Of a stretch of DNA of 64,000 nt, positions 41,681 through 50,536 are shown one piece after another. Origin of the DNA: Treponema sp. (GTDB taxonomy: Bacteria; Spirochaetota; Spirochaetia; Treponematales; Treponemataceae); the NCBI GenBank assembly GCA_017470605.1, contig JAFUYH010000024.1, positions 1 to 64,000 on the forward strand, read 5' to 3'. Numbering within the stretch: the first letter of the stretch is position 1; every line of letters begins with the position of its first letter. A program made the translations under genes and the position numbers. The notes beneath the pieces are model-generated. The model saw nothing but the letters and a program-made list of their open reading frames with translations. It ran no database searches and was not told the origin of the DNA.

Positions 41681-44100
41681 TGTTTCTGATCATTCTCCTT
41701 TATGTGTTCAAAGACAGAATTATCCATATCAGGATGTTCTTCTTTTTCCTGTTTTCCCTGAACTGAGGAAGTCTGGTTTTGTCTTGCAGAATCTTCTGCA
41801 ATCTGAATTGAAAGTTCCATGTTTATTTTTGCTTCAATGTTATGGCTGTCAATTTCCAATGCCCTGCGGAAATTTTCCCTTGCCTTTTCAAAATCACCGT
41901 TTTTGTGAGCCATCACTCCGGCATTATAGTAGGCCGCAAATTTTAATTTGTCTGGAGCTTCTTCTGAAATTGCAGAAAAATAATTAGCGGCGGACTTGCC
42001 TTCTTCCATTGCGGCATAAGTTGTTCCTAAATTATAAAGGGCATAGTCCAAAATCATCTGGTCTTCTGAATTTCTGGCATTTTCTACTGTATTTTTGAAT
42101 TCTGCAACCGCACTTCGGTAGTTTTCCTGATGATATGCATAAGTTCCCTTTAGGACAGAAAAAGTTTCTGAAGAACAGCCTGAAAGACAGGTTAAAGCTG
42201 TAAAAATCGCTGAAATAAAAAGTTTTCTTGGCACCTTTCCTTCTCCAGATATAAAACTTAGGATTGCAAAAACAAGTGCTATAAAAAGAAAGAACTTATA
42301 GCGGGGAACAGGCCTTACTTCATAAGAAGTAAGCATATTGCCGGAATCATCTGCTTTAAGCTGATTTAAGAGTTTTATAGCTGAACCCTTTTCTGAATAC
42401 TGAATATAGTTAATTGACGCTCTTTTACCGAAAATCTTATATTTTTCTTCTGCATTTCTGATTGCGCTGTATATTTCTTCTGAGCGGAGGGCAGTTTTTA
42501 CGCTGGTTATGCCGTCTCCAGCCAGAACGGCACTTTCATTTTCCTGACCAAATCCTATGATGCAGACCGGGATTCCGTCTTTTATACATTCTCCCAGGGC
42601 TGGCGAAAGGTTGCCGTCAGTTTCTTCTCCATCCGTAAAGACCCAGATTCTTCCGGCAGAAGAAAAATTATCAGGAATAGACTGGCGGGCTTTTAGAATT
42701 CCCTTGCCGATGGAACTTCCTGGAACTGTCATTAATGCAGGGGAAATGACTTCCATAAGGGATAGAATGGCTTCTTTATCTTGAGTCATGGGGATTATTT
42801 CCATGCCGTCTCCCTTGGCAAGTATAACGGAAGTAGAAGTGCCTTCCATCCGTGAAAGAAGTTCCTTTGCGTAAAGAGCCGCAGTCTGCAGTCTGGTCAT
42901 TTTTTCAGGACAGTCTTTTGCCATCATGCTGTAGGAAATATCAAAAACCATTGCAACCGAAGTGCTGTTTTTCTGCACAGGGGCAAGATAAGTTCCCCAG
43001 GAAAGGCCGGAAAGGGCAAGCAGGGCGCATAAAAAAGCGGAAATAAGACAGGCCGCCCTGTATAAAAATCTTCTTTTGTATTTTAGCGGGAGCCTTAACA
43101 GCAGAATACCTTTTAAGAGGATTAAGCGTATAAAGACAGCCGCAAGAAAGAGCAGGATAGCGCTTAGCGTAAAATATTTATATAAAGGCCTTTCTGAATT
43201 TCTGTAAGTAAAAGTCTGGTTTCCTGCTTCCTGAGAGGCAACGGAATCCAAGCTGAATTTAAGTTCTTCAAGAGTTCTGACTTCAAAATATCTTCCGCCT
43301 CCTGTCATGGCAATTTTTCTTAGGGCAGAAGAATTGTAATTTGATTCAAGATAACCCGACTTAGTTTTTCCTGTTTTTGGGTCTGTGTATTCAATAGGAA
43401 TGGTTCCTTTTGTTCCTATTCCTACAACATAAAGCTTTATGTTGTATTCCGCCGCAAGTCGGGCCGCTGTTTCCGGGTGGATTTTCCCGGCATTGTTTTC
43501 TCCATCTGTAAGAAGAATGATGCATTTTTTTTCTGCTGATGAAGCAGTAAGGTGGTATACGGCAGTGCTCAGTCCGTCTCCAATTGCAGAACCGTCTCCC
43601 ATATTGCCTGCAGTGATTTTTTCAAGTCTGGAATAGAAATACTGATGATTTACAGTCGGCGGAATTGCAAGGGCTGCCTCGCTTCCCACTTCTACCAGTC
43701 CAAAACCAAATCCTTCTTCTGTTTCCATAATTGAAGTGATGGCATCTTTTGCAGAATCCAGTCGTGTAAGACCTTCCATATCTTTTGCGGCCATAGAAGG
43801 ACTTGTATCCAGCACAAAAATAAGTTCTGTTCCGGTGGAGTTATAGATTTTTTCTTTTTTTACTTTTACCGGGTCTGCAAGGGAAATGCAGAGGGCAATA
43901 TAGGCCAGAACATAAAAGATTTTTGCAATGAAGGAAAGAATTTTATTGGACTTATGCTTCCATTCAAAGCCTTCTCCTTCCCAGTCACGCAGAACTGCCG
44001 GAAGAGAATTTATTTTTAAAATGCCGGCCTTGCGCAACAGGTAAAGCAGGGGGAGTGCCAGAATAAAAAGAAGGGCAGGAATATTCTGAAGATTAATCAT
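41629..44100 (-). CDS. BatA-BatB-BatC fusion (two VWA domains plus TPR)
   Basis: An 823-aa fusion. Segment 1 (1-~345) is BatA-like: two N-terminal hydrophobic helices, a VWA domain with MIDAS DTSPSM near 98, and a closing helix near 310-340. Segment 2 (~345-630) is BatB-like, with helices and a second VWA domain with MIDAS DISYSM near 388 and the TDGEET region near 490. Segment 3 (~635-823) is BatC-like: it begins with a hydrophobic stretch and an internal lipobox-like LSGC near 640, then TPR repeats to about 770 and a Q/K/E-rich tail. Separate batA, batB and batC genes are the usual state. Location: inner membrane and periplasm. Confidence 0.85.
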   Translation of the reverse strand: MINLQNIPALLFILALPLLYLLRKAGILKINSLPAVLRDWEGEGFEWKHKSNKILSFIAKIFYVLAYIALCISLADPVKVKKEKIYNSTGTELIFVLDTSPSMAAKDMEGLTRLDSAKDAITSIMETEEGFGFGLVEVGSEAALAIPPTVNHQYFYSRLEKITAGNMGDGSAIGDGLSTAVYHLTASSAEKKCIILLTDGENNAGKIHPETAARLAAEYNIKLYVVGIGTKGTIPIEYTDPKTGKTKSGYLESNYNSSALRKIAMTGGGRYFEVRTLEELKFSLDSVASQEAGNQTFTYRNSERPLYKYFTLSAILLFLAAVFIRLILLKGILLLRLPLKYKRRFLYRAACLISAFLCALLALSGLSWGTYLAPVQKNSTSVAMVFDISYSMMAKDCPEKMTRLQTAALYAKELLSRMEGTSTSVILAKGDGMEIIPMTQDKEAILSLMEVISPALMTVPGSSIGKGILKARQSIPDNFSSAGRIWVFTDGEETDGNLSPALGECIKDGIPVCIIGFGQENESAVLAGDGITSVKTALRSEEIYSAIRNAEEKYKIFGKRASINYIQYSEKGSAIKLLNQLKADDSGNMLTSYEVRPVPRYKFFLFIALVFAILSFISGEGKVPRKLFISAIFTALTCLSGCSSETFSVLKGTYAYHQENYRSAVAEFKNTVENARNSEDQMILDYALYNLGTTYAAMEEGKSAANYFSAISEEAPDKLKFAAYYNAGVMAHKNGDFEKARENFRRALEIDSHNIEAKINMELSIQIAEDSARQNQTSSVQGKQEKEEHPDMDNSVFEHIKENDQKQWKNSEQTSSLNSADDY

Positions 44101-44969
44101 TTTGCCTCCCCAGCTGATATTTTTTCAATCAGTTTTATAATTTCTTCTGTCAGCTGATTTCTTTCACCAGACTGCAGACTGTTCTGGCTGCTGTAGCGTA
44201 TGTAATCTGTCCTTACAAAGATTTCTGCAAGCCTTCCCATACATTCATTTTTGCTTTCTAAAATGCCGCCTGTAATTTTAAGGTAGACCGGCATGATTTC
44301 TGAACTGGTGATTTTTGAAAAATCAAGCTGGAATTTTACGGAAAGATATTTGCGCAAAAGTTTTTCTACATTTTCTGCCCAGATTTTATCATTTATATTT
44401 TCATCTGAATTCAGGGCGAGCAGTTTTTTCTGTGTGATTTTCTTACTTCGTTTACATTTTATATCCAGAATGAGGTTTCTGAAAAAGAAACTGATTTTTT
44501 TACGGCAGATTAAAAGGCGGATAAGGGCAATAAGCAAAAGGACGATGACTATGACCAGCGCGTAGATTTTATAAGTGGTTCCGGGCAGCAGGAGAGGGGG
44601 GGCGCTTTCTTTCAGGGAAGTAAGATTTTTTTCTGCAGTAAGGGATTCTATCTTTACTGGCAGAAATTCCACTGTTATATCATCTATTAATACAGGGGGA
44701 AGCTGCAGGCTTCCTGTTTTCCAGGGAACAAAGGTAACAGTTAATTGATAAAAGTCCACTCCGGCGGGAGTCAGGGTCAGCTCTTTTACATCAAAATTTG
44801 AAAAGTCAATTGTCTGTAAAAAGGAATCCAGAGGGAGGGAGGTGCTGCCTTCTTCAGTCAGTTTTTTTAATACTTCATTTCCAGAATTAAAAGTGCAGCG
44901 AAGTTCTGCTGTGTCTCCAATGTAAACCTGTTTTGGCAAAAGAATCTGCTGGCTTTTTAATTCACTCAT
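44097..44969 (-). CDS. BatD-like / DUF4381-like membrane protein
   Basis: A 290-aa protein. Residues 1-~130 are beta-rich (LLPKQVYIGDTAELRC), resembling the periplasmic domain of BatD. A transmembrane helix lies at ~142-162 (ALVIVIVLLLIALIRLLI), then a basic cytoplasmic helical region to the end, with YLSVKFQLDFSKITSSE. No signal peptide is visible although the N-terminal domain should be outside, so insertion would be N-out or the start may differ. It overlaps DUF58 and the Bat fusion by 4 bases each. It contains a 7-base C tract (near 44596-44602 on the plus strand as G) that could slip. Confidence 0.7.
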   Translation of the reverse strand: MSELKSQQILLPKQVYIGDTAELRCTFNSGNEVLKKLTEEGSTSLPLDSFLQTIDFSNFDVKELTLTPAGVDFYQLTVTFVPWKTGSLQLPPVLIDDITVEFLPVKIESLTAEKNLTSLKESAPPLLLPGTTYKIYALVIVIVLLLIALIRLLICRKKISFFFRNLILDIKCKRSKKITQKKLLALNSDENINDKIWAENVEKLLRKYLSVKFQLDFSKITSSEIMPVYLKITGGILESKNECMGRLAEIFVRTDYIRYSSQNSLQSGERNQLTEEIIKLIEKISAGEAK

Positions 44970-45844
44970 TTTACACCCCCTAATGCCGTATTCAAAATGG
45001 CAAGAGGCTCTTTTTCTACGTCAAAAAGAAGAGGCTTTATATTGTGGGCTATGCAGAAATTTTTCCATTTATTTTCCTGTGAAAGGTTATATTCTTTAAA
45101 TGATTTTTGGAATTCTGATGATGATGAAGGCAGTTCCATTTTTCTGCCGCTTTCTGCGTCTTCAAAAAGTGCATTTCCAACGGAAGGAAGGGCATGGTCT
45201 GCGTAAGAGGTCATGCGGCAGGCAAAAACCTGATTTTTCTGGGCAAGAGAAATAAGGGGCTTTTCCCAGCCTGCGGCGCGGAAATCTGAAAAAATAAAGA
45301 CCAGCGAATGGGAATGAAGCAGTTTTCCCGCTCCCGTGATGGCGTTCGCAAGGGCCGAGCCCTGAGTCCTGTGGGCTGGGGCGGGCAGGTTATCCATTTT
45401 TGTGATTATCTGCATGGTCTGGGTTTTATTCAGGCGCGGCTTGCAGGAAAAGAAAATGTCGCCGTCAAAAAGAACGGCTCCGGCCGGGCAGGCATTTAGT
45501 TCTGCGGCCAGAGTTAGGATTGCCCCTGCTTCTGCGGCTTTTGCGTATTTTGTCTGTTTGTGATGAATAATCTGCATGGATTCAGATGCGTCCAGAACCG
45601 TAAAAACCTGCATTTCTCTTGTTTCTTCAAACTGTTTTATGTAGGGGCGGCTCATTCGGGCGGTAACGTTCCAGTCGATTGTGCGAACGTCGTCTCCGCG
45701 GATATATTCACGCACTCCGGCAAATTCCATTCCCTGTCCCTTGTACAGCGAGGCGAATCCGCCGTTTTTCATGCTGTCTGCAAGGTCTCTTGCAAGGAGT
45801 TTGAGGTAATTTGCTTTTGCAAGGAGTGAATCGCGGTTTGCCAT
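44966..45844 (-). CDS. DUF58 (VWA-like) protein
   Basis: A 292-aa protein with the DUF58 signature FAGVREYIRGDDVRTIDWNVTARM near residues 45-65 followed by FTVLDASESM (DxSxS MIDAS). DUF58 proteins are the invariable partners of MoxR ATPases and are thought to help chaperone-like assembly or metal insertion. It begins two bases after the moxR stop and overlaps the BatD-like gene by four bases. Confidence 0.92.
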   Translation of the reverse strand: MANRDSLLAKANYLKLLARDLADSMKNGGFASLYKGQGMEFAGVREYIRGDDVRTIDWNVTARMSRPYIKQFEETREMQVFTVLDASESMQIIHHKQTKYAKAAEAGAILTLAAELNACPAGAVLFDGDIFFSCKPRLNKTQTMQIITKMDNLPAPAHRTQGSALANAITGAGKLLHSHSLVFIFSDFRAAGWEKPLISLAQKNQVFACRMTSYADHALPSVGNALFEDAESGRKMELPSSSSEFQKSFKEYNLSQENKWKNFCIAHNIKPLLFDVEKEPLAILNTALGGVK

Positions 45845-45846
45845 AG

Positions 45847-46812
45847 TTATGGAAGCGGAATATAGCTTAATATTCTTGTAATGATGTCGTCGCTGCTGAT
45901 GTTGTCTGCGGCGGCTTCGTAAGAAAGGACAAGCCTGTGGCGCAGTACGTCTGCTGCAACTGCCTTAATGTCTTCCGGCAGGACAAAATTTCTGTCTGCG
46001 AACATGGCGTGAACCTTTGCGCACTGCAGCATGGCAATGCCCGCACGTGGTGAGGCGCCAAACTGAATGTAGCGGGTAATGTCGTGGCTGGCTGCGGCGC
46101 CTGCTCCAGAGCCAGAGCCTGTGCCCGCTCTGGTTACGTTCAGAATGGAAACAATGTATTCTACAAGTTTGTCATCACAGGTAACTGCGGCGCCCTGTTT
46201 TTTCAGCTCTGTAATGTCTGCGGCAGTTAGAATGCGTTTTACAGGCACGTCGGCTGCCTTTCCGCAGGTTTTTACAATCTGCACTTCGTTTTCTGCTTCT
46301 GGATAGTGAATTACCAGCTTCATTAAAAAGCGGTCTAATTCTGCTTCCGGCAGATTGTAGGTTCCTTCCTGTTCTACCGGATTTTGTGTTGCCAGTACAA
46401 AAAAAGGCTGAGGGAGGGGGTAGGTTTCTTCTCCAATAGTTATCTGTTTTTCTTCCATTGCTTCCAGCATGGCAGACTGCACTTTTGCAGGGGCGCGGTT
46501 TACTTCGTCCGCAAGAATTACATTTGCAAAAAGAGGCCCCTTTCTTACAGAAAACGCCCCCTTGTTCTGTTCGTAAATAAGGGTTCCTGTAAGGTCGGCA
46601 GGCAGTAAATCCGGGGTAAACTGAATGCGCTTAAAATCCAGCCCCAGAATCTCAGAAATTGTTTTGATTGTAAGGGTTTTTGCTAGTCCCGGCACGCCTT
46701 CCAGCAGTACGTGACCTTCTGCAATAAAGGCTGTCAAAATTCCGTCAATAACAGCTTCCTGTCCAACAAGTCTTTTTGCCGCCTCTGCACGGCACTTTTC
46801 TATCAGTTCCAT
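45847..46812 (-). CDS. MoxR-family AAA+ ATPase
   Basis: A 321-aa AAA+ ATPase. Walker A is GVPGLAKT (Ala replacing Gly before Lys, as in many MoxR proteins), Walker B is VILADEVNRAPAKVQ, sensor 1 is ATQNP and sensor 2 is GASPRAG. The MoxR-type EAMEEKQITIGEET pattern is also present. It is the first gene of the MoxR-DUF58-Bat operon that extends to Smr, and likely remodels or activates the VWA proteins at the inner face of the membrane. Its ATG lies 6 bases after a TATACT box with no Shine-Dalgarno, implying a leaderless transcript. Confidence 0.94.
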   Translation of the reverse strand: MELIEKCRAEAAKRLVGQEAVIDGILTAFIAEGHVLLEGVPGLAKTLTIKTISEILGLDFKRIQFTPDLLPADLTGTLIYEQNKGAFSVRKGPLFANVILADEVNRAPAKVQSAMLEAMEEKQITIGEETYPLPQPFFVLATQNPVEQEGTYNLPEAELDRFLMKLVIHYPEAENEVQIVKTCGKAADVPVKRILTAADITELKKQGAAVTCDDKLVEYIVSILNVTRAGTGSGSGAGAAASHDITRYIQFGASPRAGIAMLQCAKVHAMFADRNFVLPEDIKAVAADVLRHRLVLSYEAAADNISSDDIITRILSYIPLP

Positions 46813-46818
46813 GCTTTT

Positions 46819-46876
46819 AGTATATCGGAAACCGGGGCTTATGTCATTGACATACCTTAAGGTCTTCCACTACACT
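46819..46876. promoter_or_regulatory. Overlapping divergent promoters of moxR and a lipoprotein gene
   Basis: Minus strand: ATGACA (complement of 46842-46847), 17 bases, TATACT (complement of 46819-46824), then 6 bases to the moxR ATG at 46812. Plus strand: TTGACA (46847-46852), 18 bases, TACACT (46871-46876), serving the gene at 46901. The two -35 boxes share a base, so the promoters may compete. Confidence 0.65.
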
Positions 46877-46900
46877 TTAAATCTGATTGAGAGATTTATT

Positions 46901-47818
46901 ATGAAAAAAAATTATTTGATTTTTTGTATTTTTTATCTTGCTGCTTTGATAAGCTGTGCTTCAAATAATATTAATGAAAGTCAGCCAGAAAAAGAGATTA
47001 CTCCTGTTACACTTGATTCATGTTTTGTAGATACAGACTACGACTTTGTTTTTGAAATTGCAAATAATTCCAAAGAAATGATTTTTGTTTCAAACGGTGT
47101 AAAAGGAAAAAGAGCTTCGTTTGACTCATTAATTGAAAGTAAAGCCTTTTCTGTAAAAGCCGGTGAAACTTTTCAGCTTAAATATAATCTTGCCTTACTT
47201 GAAAAATCCCTGAAAAGTAAAATACAGAATCTGGATTTTTATGTTTTAATGTCTTCAGAAAATAACACTGCCATCAGTGGAAATGAGAAAAATATTTGTA
47301 TATATGAAAAAGATGGCCGTTATGTTACTGACAGACATTTTTATTCAGATGATAAAGAGCCGCTTAAGGTTCTTGCCGGAAATAAATATCTTTTGACTTT
47401 ATCTGATAAGGGAAATGAAATAAATGCCTTTCCTAAAATCGAAGATTTATCTGGTTTTGTATATGATCCAATAATTCCCGGAAATGGAAAGAGTCCTATA
47501 AGACTTCAGCTGAAAAATAGTAAAGAATATATAGAAGTAGACTGGCAATACTGTAAAAGTCATAAAGAAAATAGAACTATTATGTCTGATGGTACTATGA
47601 GAACGTCTGTATCATCTGCAGACTGGAAGATTTTTGAAAGTGGAAAGGACCTTCAATTATTTTTGAATTACAATAGAAATAATGATTATTATGCAATGTC
47701 AAGTGTAAGTTTTGAATGGGATGATTCTCATTCAAACAAAATCAGAAAACAGTATTTTGATAAAATTCGCCCTTACACCGTAGAAGAACTAGAACTTTTG
47801 ATTGGTGTAAAAAATTAG
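46901..47818 (+). CDS. Putative lipoprotein, unknown function
   Basis: About 305 aa from ATG 46901 (MKKNYLIFCIFYLAALISCAS), giving a signal peptide and lipobox LISC. Longer readings from 46811 run through the promoter. The mature protein is beta-rich, with FVFEIANNSKEMIFVS and similar strands that suggest an Ig- or transglutaminase-like envelope fold, but no family is recognised. It has its own TTGACA promoter divergent from moxR. A functional link to the Bat operon is possible only by proximity. Confidence 0.7.
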   Translation: MKKNYLIFCIFYLAALISCASNNINESQPEKEITPVTLDSCFVDTDYDFVFEIANNSKEMIFVSNGVKGKRASFDSLIESKAFSVKAGETFQLKYNLALLEKSLKSKIQNLDFYVLMSSENNTAISGNEKNICIYEKDGRYVTDRHFYSDDKEPLKVLAGNKYLLTLSDKGNEINAFPKIEDLSGFVYDPIIPGNGKSPIRLQLKNSKEYIEVDWQYCKSHKENRTIMSDGTMRTSVSSADWKIFESGKDLQLFLNYNRNNDYYAMSSVSFEWDDSHSNKIRKQYFDKIRPYTVEELELLIGVKN

Positions 47819-47879
47819 GCTGGTATCTGTAATAGAATTGCATAAATATACATCTATCCCCCAAATTTTTGCATAATCA

Positions 47880-47908
47880 TTGACTAAAAGCCCGCAAATT
47901 CGCATAAT
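47880..47908 (+). promoter_or_regulatory. Promoter of aminotransferase gene
   Basis: TTGACT (47880-47885), a 17-base spacer and CATAAT (47903-47908). The start codon at 47918 follows only 9 bases later, leaving a leader of about 3 bases and no Shine-Dalgarno. Confidence 0.6.
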
Positions 47909-47917
47909 TAGACCATT

Positions 47918-49207
47918 ATGATTAACCCTTTAGCAAAAGAATTGAATGACACTCTTTCTGGTTCTGTTGTAGACGCCCTCATGTCAGACATGGGAAGACG
48001 TCTTTATTTTCCAAACGGAATTATTTCTCAGGGCGGTGAAGCCGCAAAAGATGCACACTTTGCAAACGGAACAATTGGAATGGCCGTTGCAGGTGGAACT
48101 CCAATTGAATTGGAATCTTACAAAAAGATTATGCCTTCACTCAATCCACGCGAAACTGTTGCCTATGCAAAAACTGCCGGTAATCCAAATGTTCGCGACC
48201 TCTGGAAATCAAAAATCATAGAAAAAAATCCAGACTTGAAAGACAAAAAGATTTCTTCCCCAATTCTTGTTCCGGGACTTACAGCCGTTCTTTCTTATGT
48301 TGCTGATATTTTTGTAGATTCAGAAAAGCCTCTTCTGGCACCAAACCCTTGCTGGGATAACTACGAACTGATTGCCGCTGCCCGCCGTGGTGCAGAATTC
48401 CATCAGTTTGAATGCTTCAAAGACGGAAAGTTTAATATTGCTGGTCTTGAAAAGGCTATGAAAGACGAAGCAGAAAAATATGGTTCGGTTCGCGTAATCT
48501 TGAACTTCCCTCAGAATCCTTCTGGTTATAGCCCAACAAAGGACGAAGCTAAAGCAATTGTAAAAATCGTAAAAGAAATTGCAGAAGCTGGTAAAAAGGT
48601 TCTTGTTCTTTCTGATGATGCATACTTTGGATTAAATTACGAAGACGACATTGAACCTCAGTCGCTCTTTGCTTATATGGCAGATCTTCACGAAAACGTA
48701 CTTGCAATTAAGGCTGATGGTCCAACAAAAGAAGACTTTGCATGGGGCTTCCGCACAGGTTTTATCACTTTTGCTTCAAAAGGTCTTTCAGACGAACAGA
48801 TTACTGCTTTGCAGATTAAGTTTATGGCTGCAATCCGCTCTTCAGTTTCTTGTTCTTCTACAGTTTCTCAGAGTCTTGTGATTCATGCACTTGCAGACCT
48901 TGCTCATGAAAGTCAGAAAAAAGAACTACGTGCTATGCTTAAGCGCCGCTACGATGCAGTTCGTAAGTTCGTGAATACTCACACTTCAAAAGTTCTTGAA
49001 GCTCTTCCTTTCAATTCCGGATACTTTATGTCTTTCCATGTAAAAACTGGAAAAGCTGAAGAAATCCGCAAGGCACTTCTTGCTCAGAAGGGAATTGGAA
49101 TTATTCAGATTGACCCATACACATTGCGTGTTGCTTTCTCTAGTATTGACGAAGATAAGATTGATTCTGTTTACACAAGTATTTATACTGTAGCAGAGGC
49201 AATTTAA
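47918..49207 (+). CDS. Class I/II PLP aminotransferase
   Basis: A 429-aa fold-type I aminotransferase. Landmarks: AKTAGNPNVRDLW, PNPCWDNYELI, LNFPQNPSGY, VLVLSDDAYFGLNY (PLP-binding Asp and Tyr), KADGPTKEDFAWGFRTGF with the Schiff-base Lys, and the C-terminal LRVAFSSI with the carboxylate-binding Arg. The substrate is probably an amino acid such as an aromatic one or aspartate/alanine; the exact one cannot be told. The following lipoprotein gene starts one base after its stop. Confidence 0.88.
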   Translation: MINPLAKELNDTLSGSVVDALMSDMGRRLYFPNGIISQGGEAAKDAHFANGTIGMAVAGGTPIELESYKKIMPSLNPRETVAYAKTAGNPNVRDLWKSKIIEKNPDLKDKKISSPILVPGLTAVLSYVADIFVDSEKPLLAPNPCWDNYELIAAARRGAEFHQFECFKDGKFNIAGLEKAMKDEAEKYGSVRVILNFPQNPSGYSPTKDEAKAIVKIVKEIAEAGKKVLVLSDDAYFGLNYEDDIEPQSLFAYMADLHENVLAIKADGPTKEDFAWGFRTGFITFASKGLSDEQITALQIKFMAAIRSSVSCSSTVSQSLVIHALADLAHESQKKELRAMLKRRYDAVRKFVNTHTSKVLEALPFNSGYFMSFHVKTGKAEEIRKALLAQKGIGIIQIDPYTLRVAFSSIDEDKIDSVYTSIYTVAEAI

Positions 49208-49208
49208 T

Positions 49209-50504
49209 TTGAAATTCAATCTGATAAATCTTATAAAAAAACTTTCTGTACTTTTTATACTTCTTGCGCTGGCTGGTATTTTCTTTACCGGCTGCCGCAG
49301 GAGCAAGGCGGCCGTAGAACACCGTGTTGTAATCTGGACGAGCTGCAGCGAGTTCGCCCAGTATATTGAACTTTTTAATAAAACCCACAAAGATAACCGC
49401 GCAATTCTTGTTTACAAAGACAATTCTGCCCTTTCACTTCCTCCTGCAAAAGACGAACTTGCCCCGGATATTATTGTAGATTCCTGGCTGCGCACAGAAA
49501 ACTTAAACCGCAACTTCCGTTCTCTGGACTATCTTTTTGACAATCAGGTTTTAACTTCCGACATTTTTTACCCTCAGCTTCTGGAAGCGGGAAAAAAGTC
49601 TCATACCCAGTATCTTCTGCCTGTAAGTTTTAATCTGCCTGCAATCATCTTTTCAAATGAAAATAAAGATTTGATTACAGACAGCTATACTTTGACCTTA
49701 AATCAGATTCGTGAAATTTCTGCTCCCTTTAATCAGAAAAATAAAAACGGCAACTATACCCGCATGGGCTTTACGCTTTTAAGCAATGCTGATTTTTCAT
49801 ATCTTGCCACAAAACTGAATGGCGTTCACTTCCGCGAAGAAAAAAATCAGATTGTCTGGGATGAGGCAAAACTTGCTCAGACTGCCGCCTACCTTAAAGA
49901 ATGGATTGAAACAGAAAATACTTCCGTTCAGATAGAAGAAGATTTTGCCTTTAAATATCTTTTTATGCCAAATTACCGCCAGGTTACTTCCGGCAGAACC
50001 CTTTTTTCTTACACAAACAGCGACGCTCTTTTTAAGATGCTGAAGGAACAGAATCTGGAAATTGATTACCGCTGGATTGTACAGGATAAATCCATTCCAA
50101 TTGCAGATGCCTTTACAATGCTTGGCGTATACCGCGAATGTCACAATCTGGTGGGCGCAACTGAATTTATCAGATGGTTTTTCCAGTCAGAAAGTCAGCG
50201 TGAAATTCTTGAACGTAAGGATTCTATGGGGCTTGAAACTGAAATGTTTGGAATTTCCGGCGGATTTTCAAGCGTGCGTGATGTTACGGAACATATTCTT
50301 CCTGTTTTCTATACTCATCTTCTTACAAACCTTCCGCCAACTCAAATGCTCACGGTTCCGCAGATTCTTCCTCCCCGCTGGAGCAGCTACAAAGATATGG
50401 TTGTAGAGCCTTACCTTCATAATGCGGTTTCTGCCGCTCAGGGCGAATCTTATCCTTCTGTGTCAGAATTAGAGCAGGAATGGCGCAGAAAAGTCTTTTA
50501 CTGA
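49209..50504 (+). CDS. Extracellular solute-binding-like lipoprotein
   Basis: A 431-aa protein starting at TTG 49209 with a weak GAGG upstream. The signal peptide ends with lipobox FTGC. The mature part resembles family 1 sugar-type binding proteins: VVIWTSCSEFAQYIELFNKTH, APDIIVDSWL, LLPVSFNLPAIIF, and a C-terminal VEPYLHNAVSAAQG. No ABC permease or ATPase is adjacent, so its transporter may be elsewhere, or it may be a sensor. It is transcribed with the aminotransferase and converges on the REC-GGDEF gene. Confidence 0.78.
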   Translation: MKFNLINLIKKLSVLFILLALAGIFFTGCRRSKAAVEHRVVIWTSCSEFAQYIELFNKTHKDNRAILVYKDNSALSLPPAKDELAPDIIVDSWLRTENLNRNFRSLDYLFDNQVLTSDIFYPQLLEAGKKSHTQYLLPVSFNLPAIIFSNENKDLITDSYTLTLNQIREISAPFNQKNKNGNYTRMGFTLLSNADFSYLATKLNGVHFREEKNQIVWDEAKLAQTAAYLKEWIETENTSVQIEEDFAFKYLFMPNYRQVTSGRTLFSYTNSDALFKMLKEQNLEIDYRWIVQDKSIPIADAFTMLGVYRECHNLVGATEFIRWFFQSESQREILERKDSMGLETEMFGISGGFSSVRDVTEHILPVFYTHLLTNLPPTQMLTVPQILPPRWSSYKDMVVEPYLHNAVSAAQGESYPSVSELEQEWRRKVFY

Positions 50505-50536
50505 TTCAGTGGTGGCAGAAAGTGCCCCTTAGCCTT

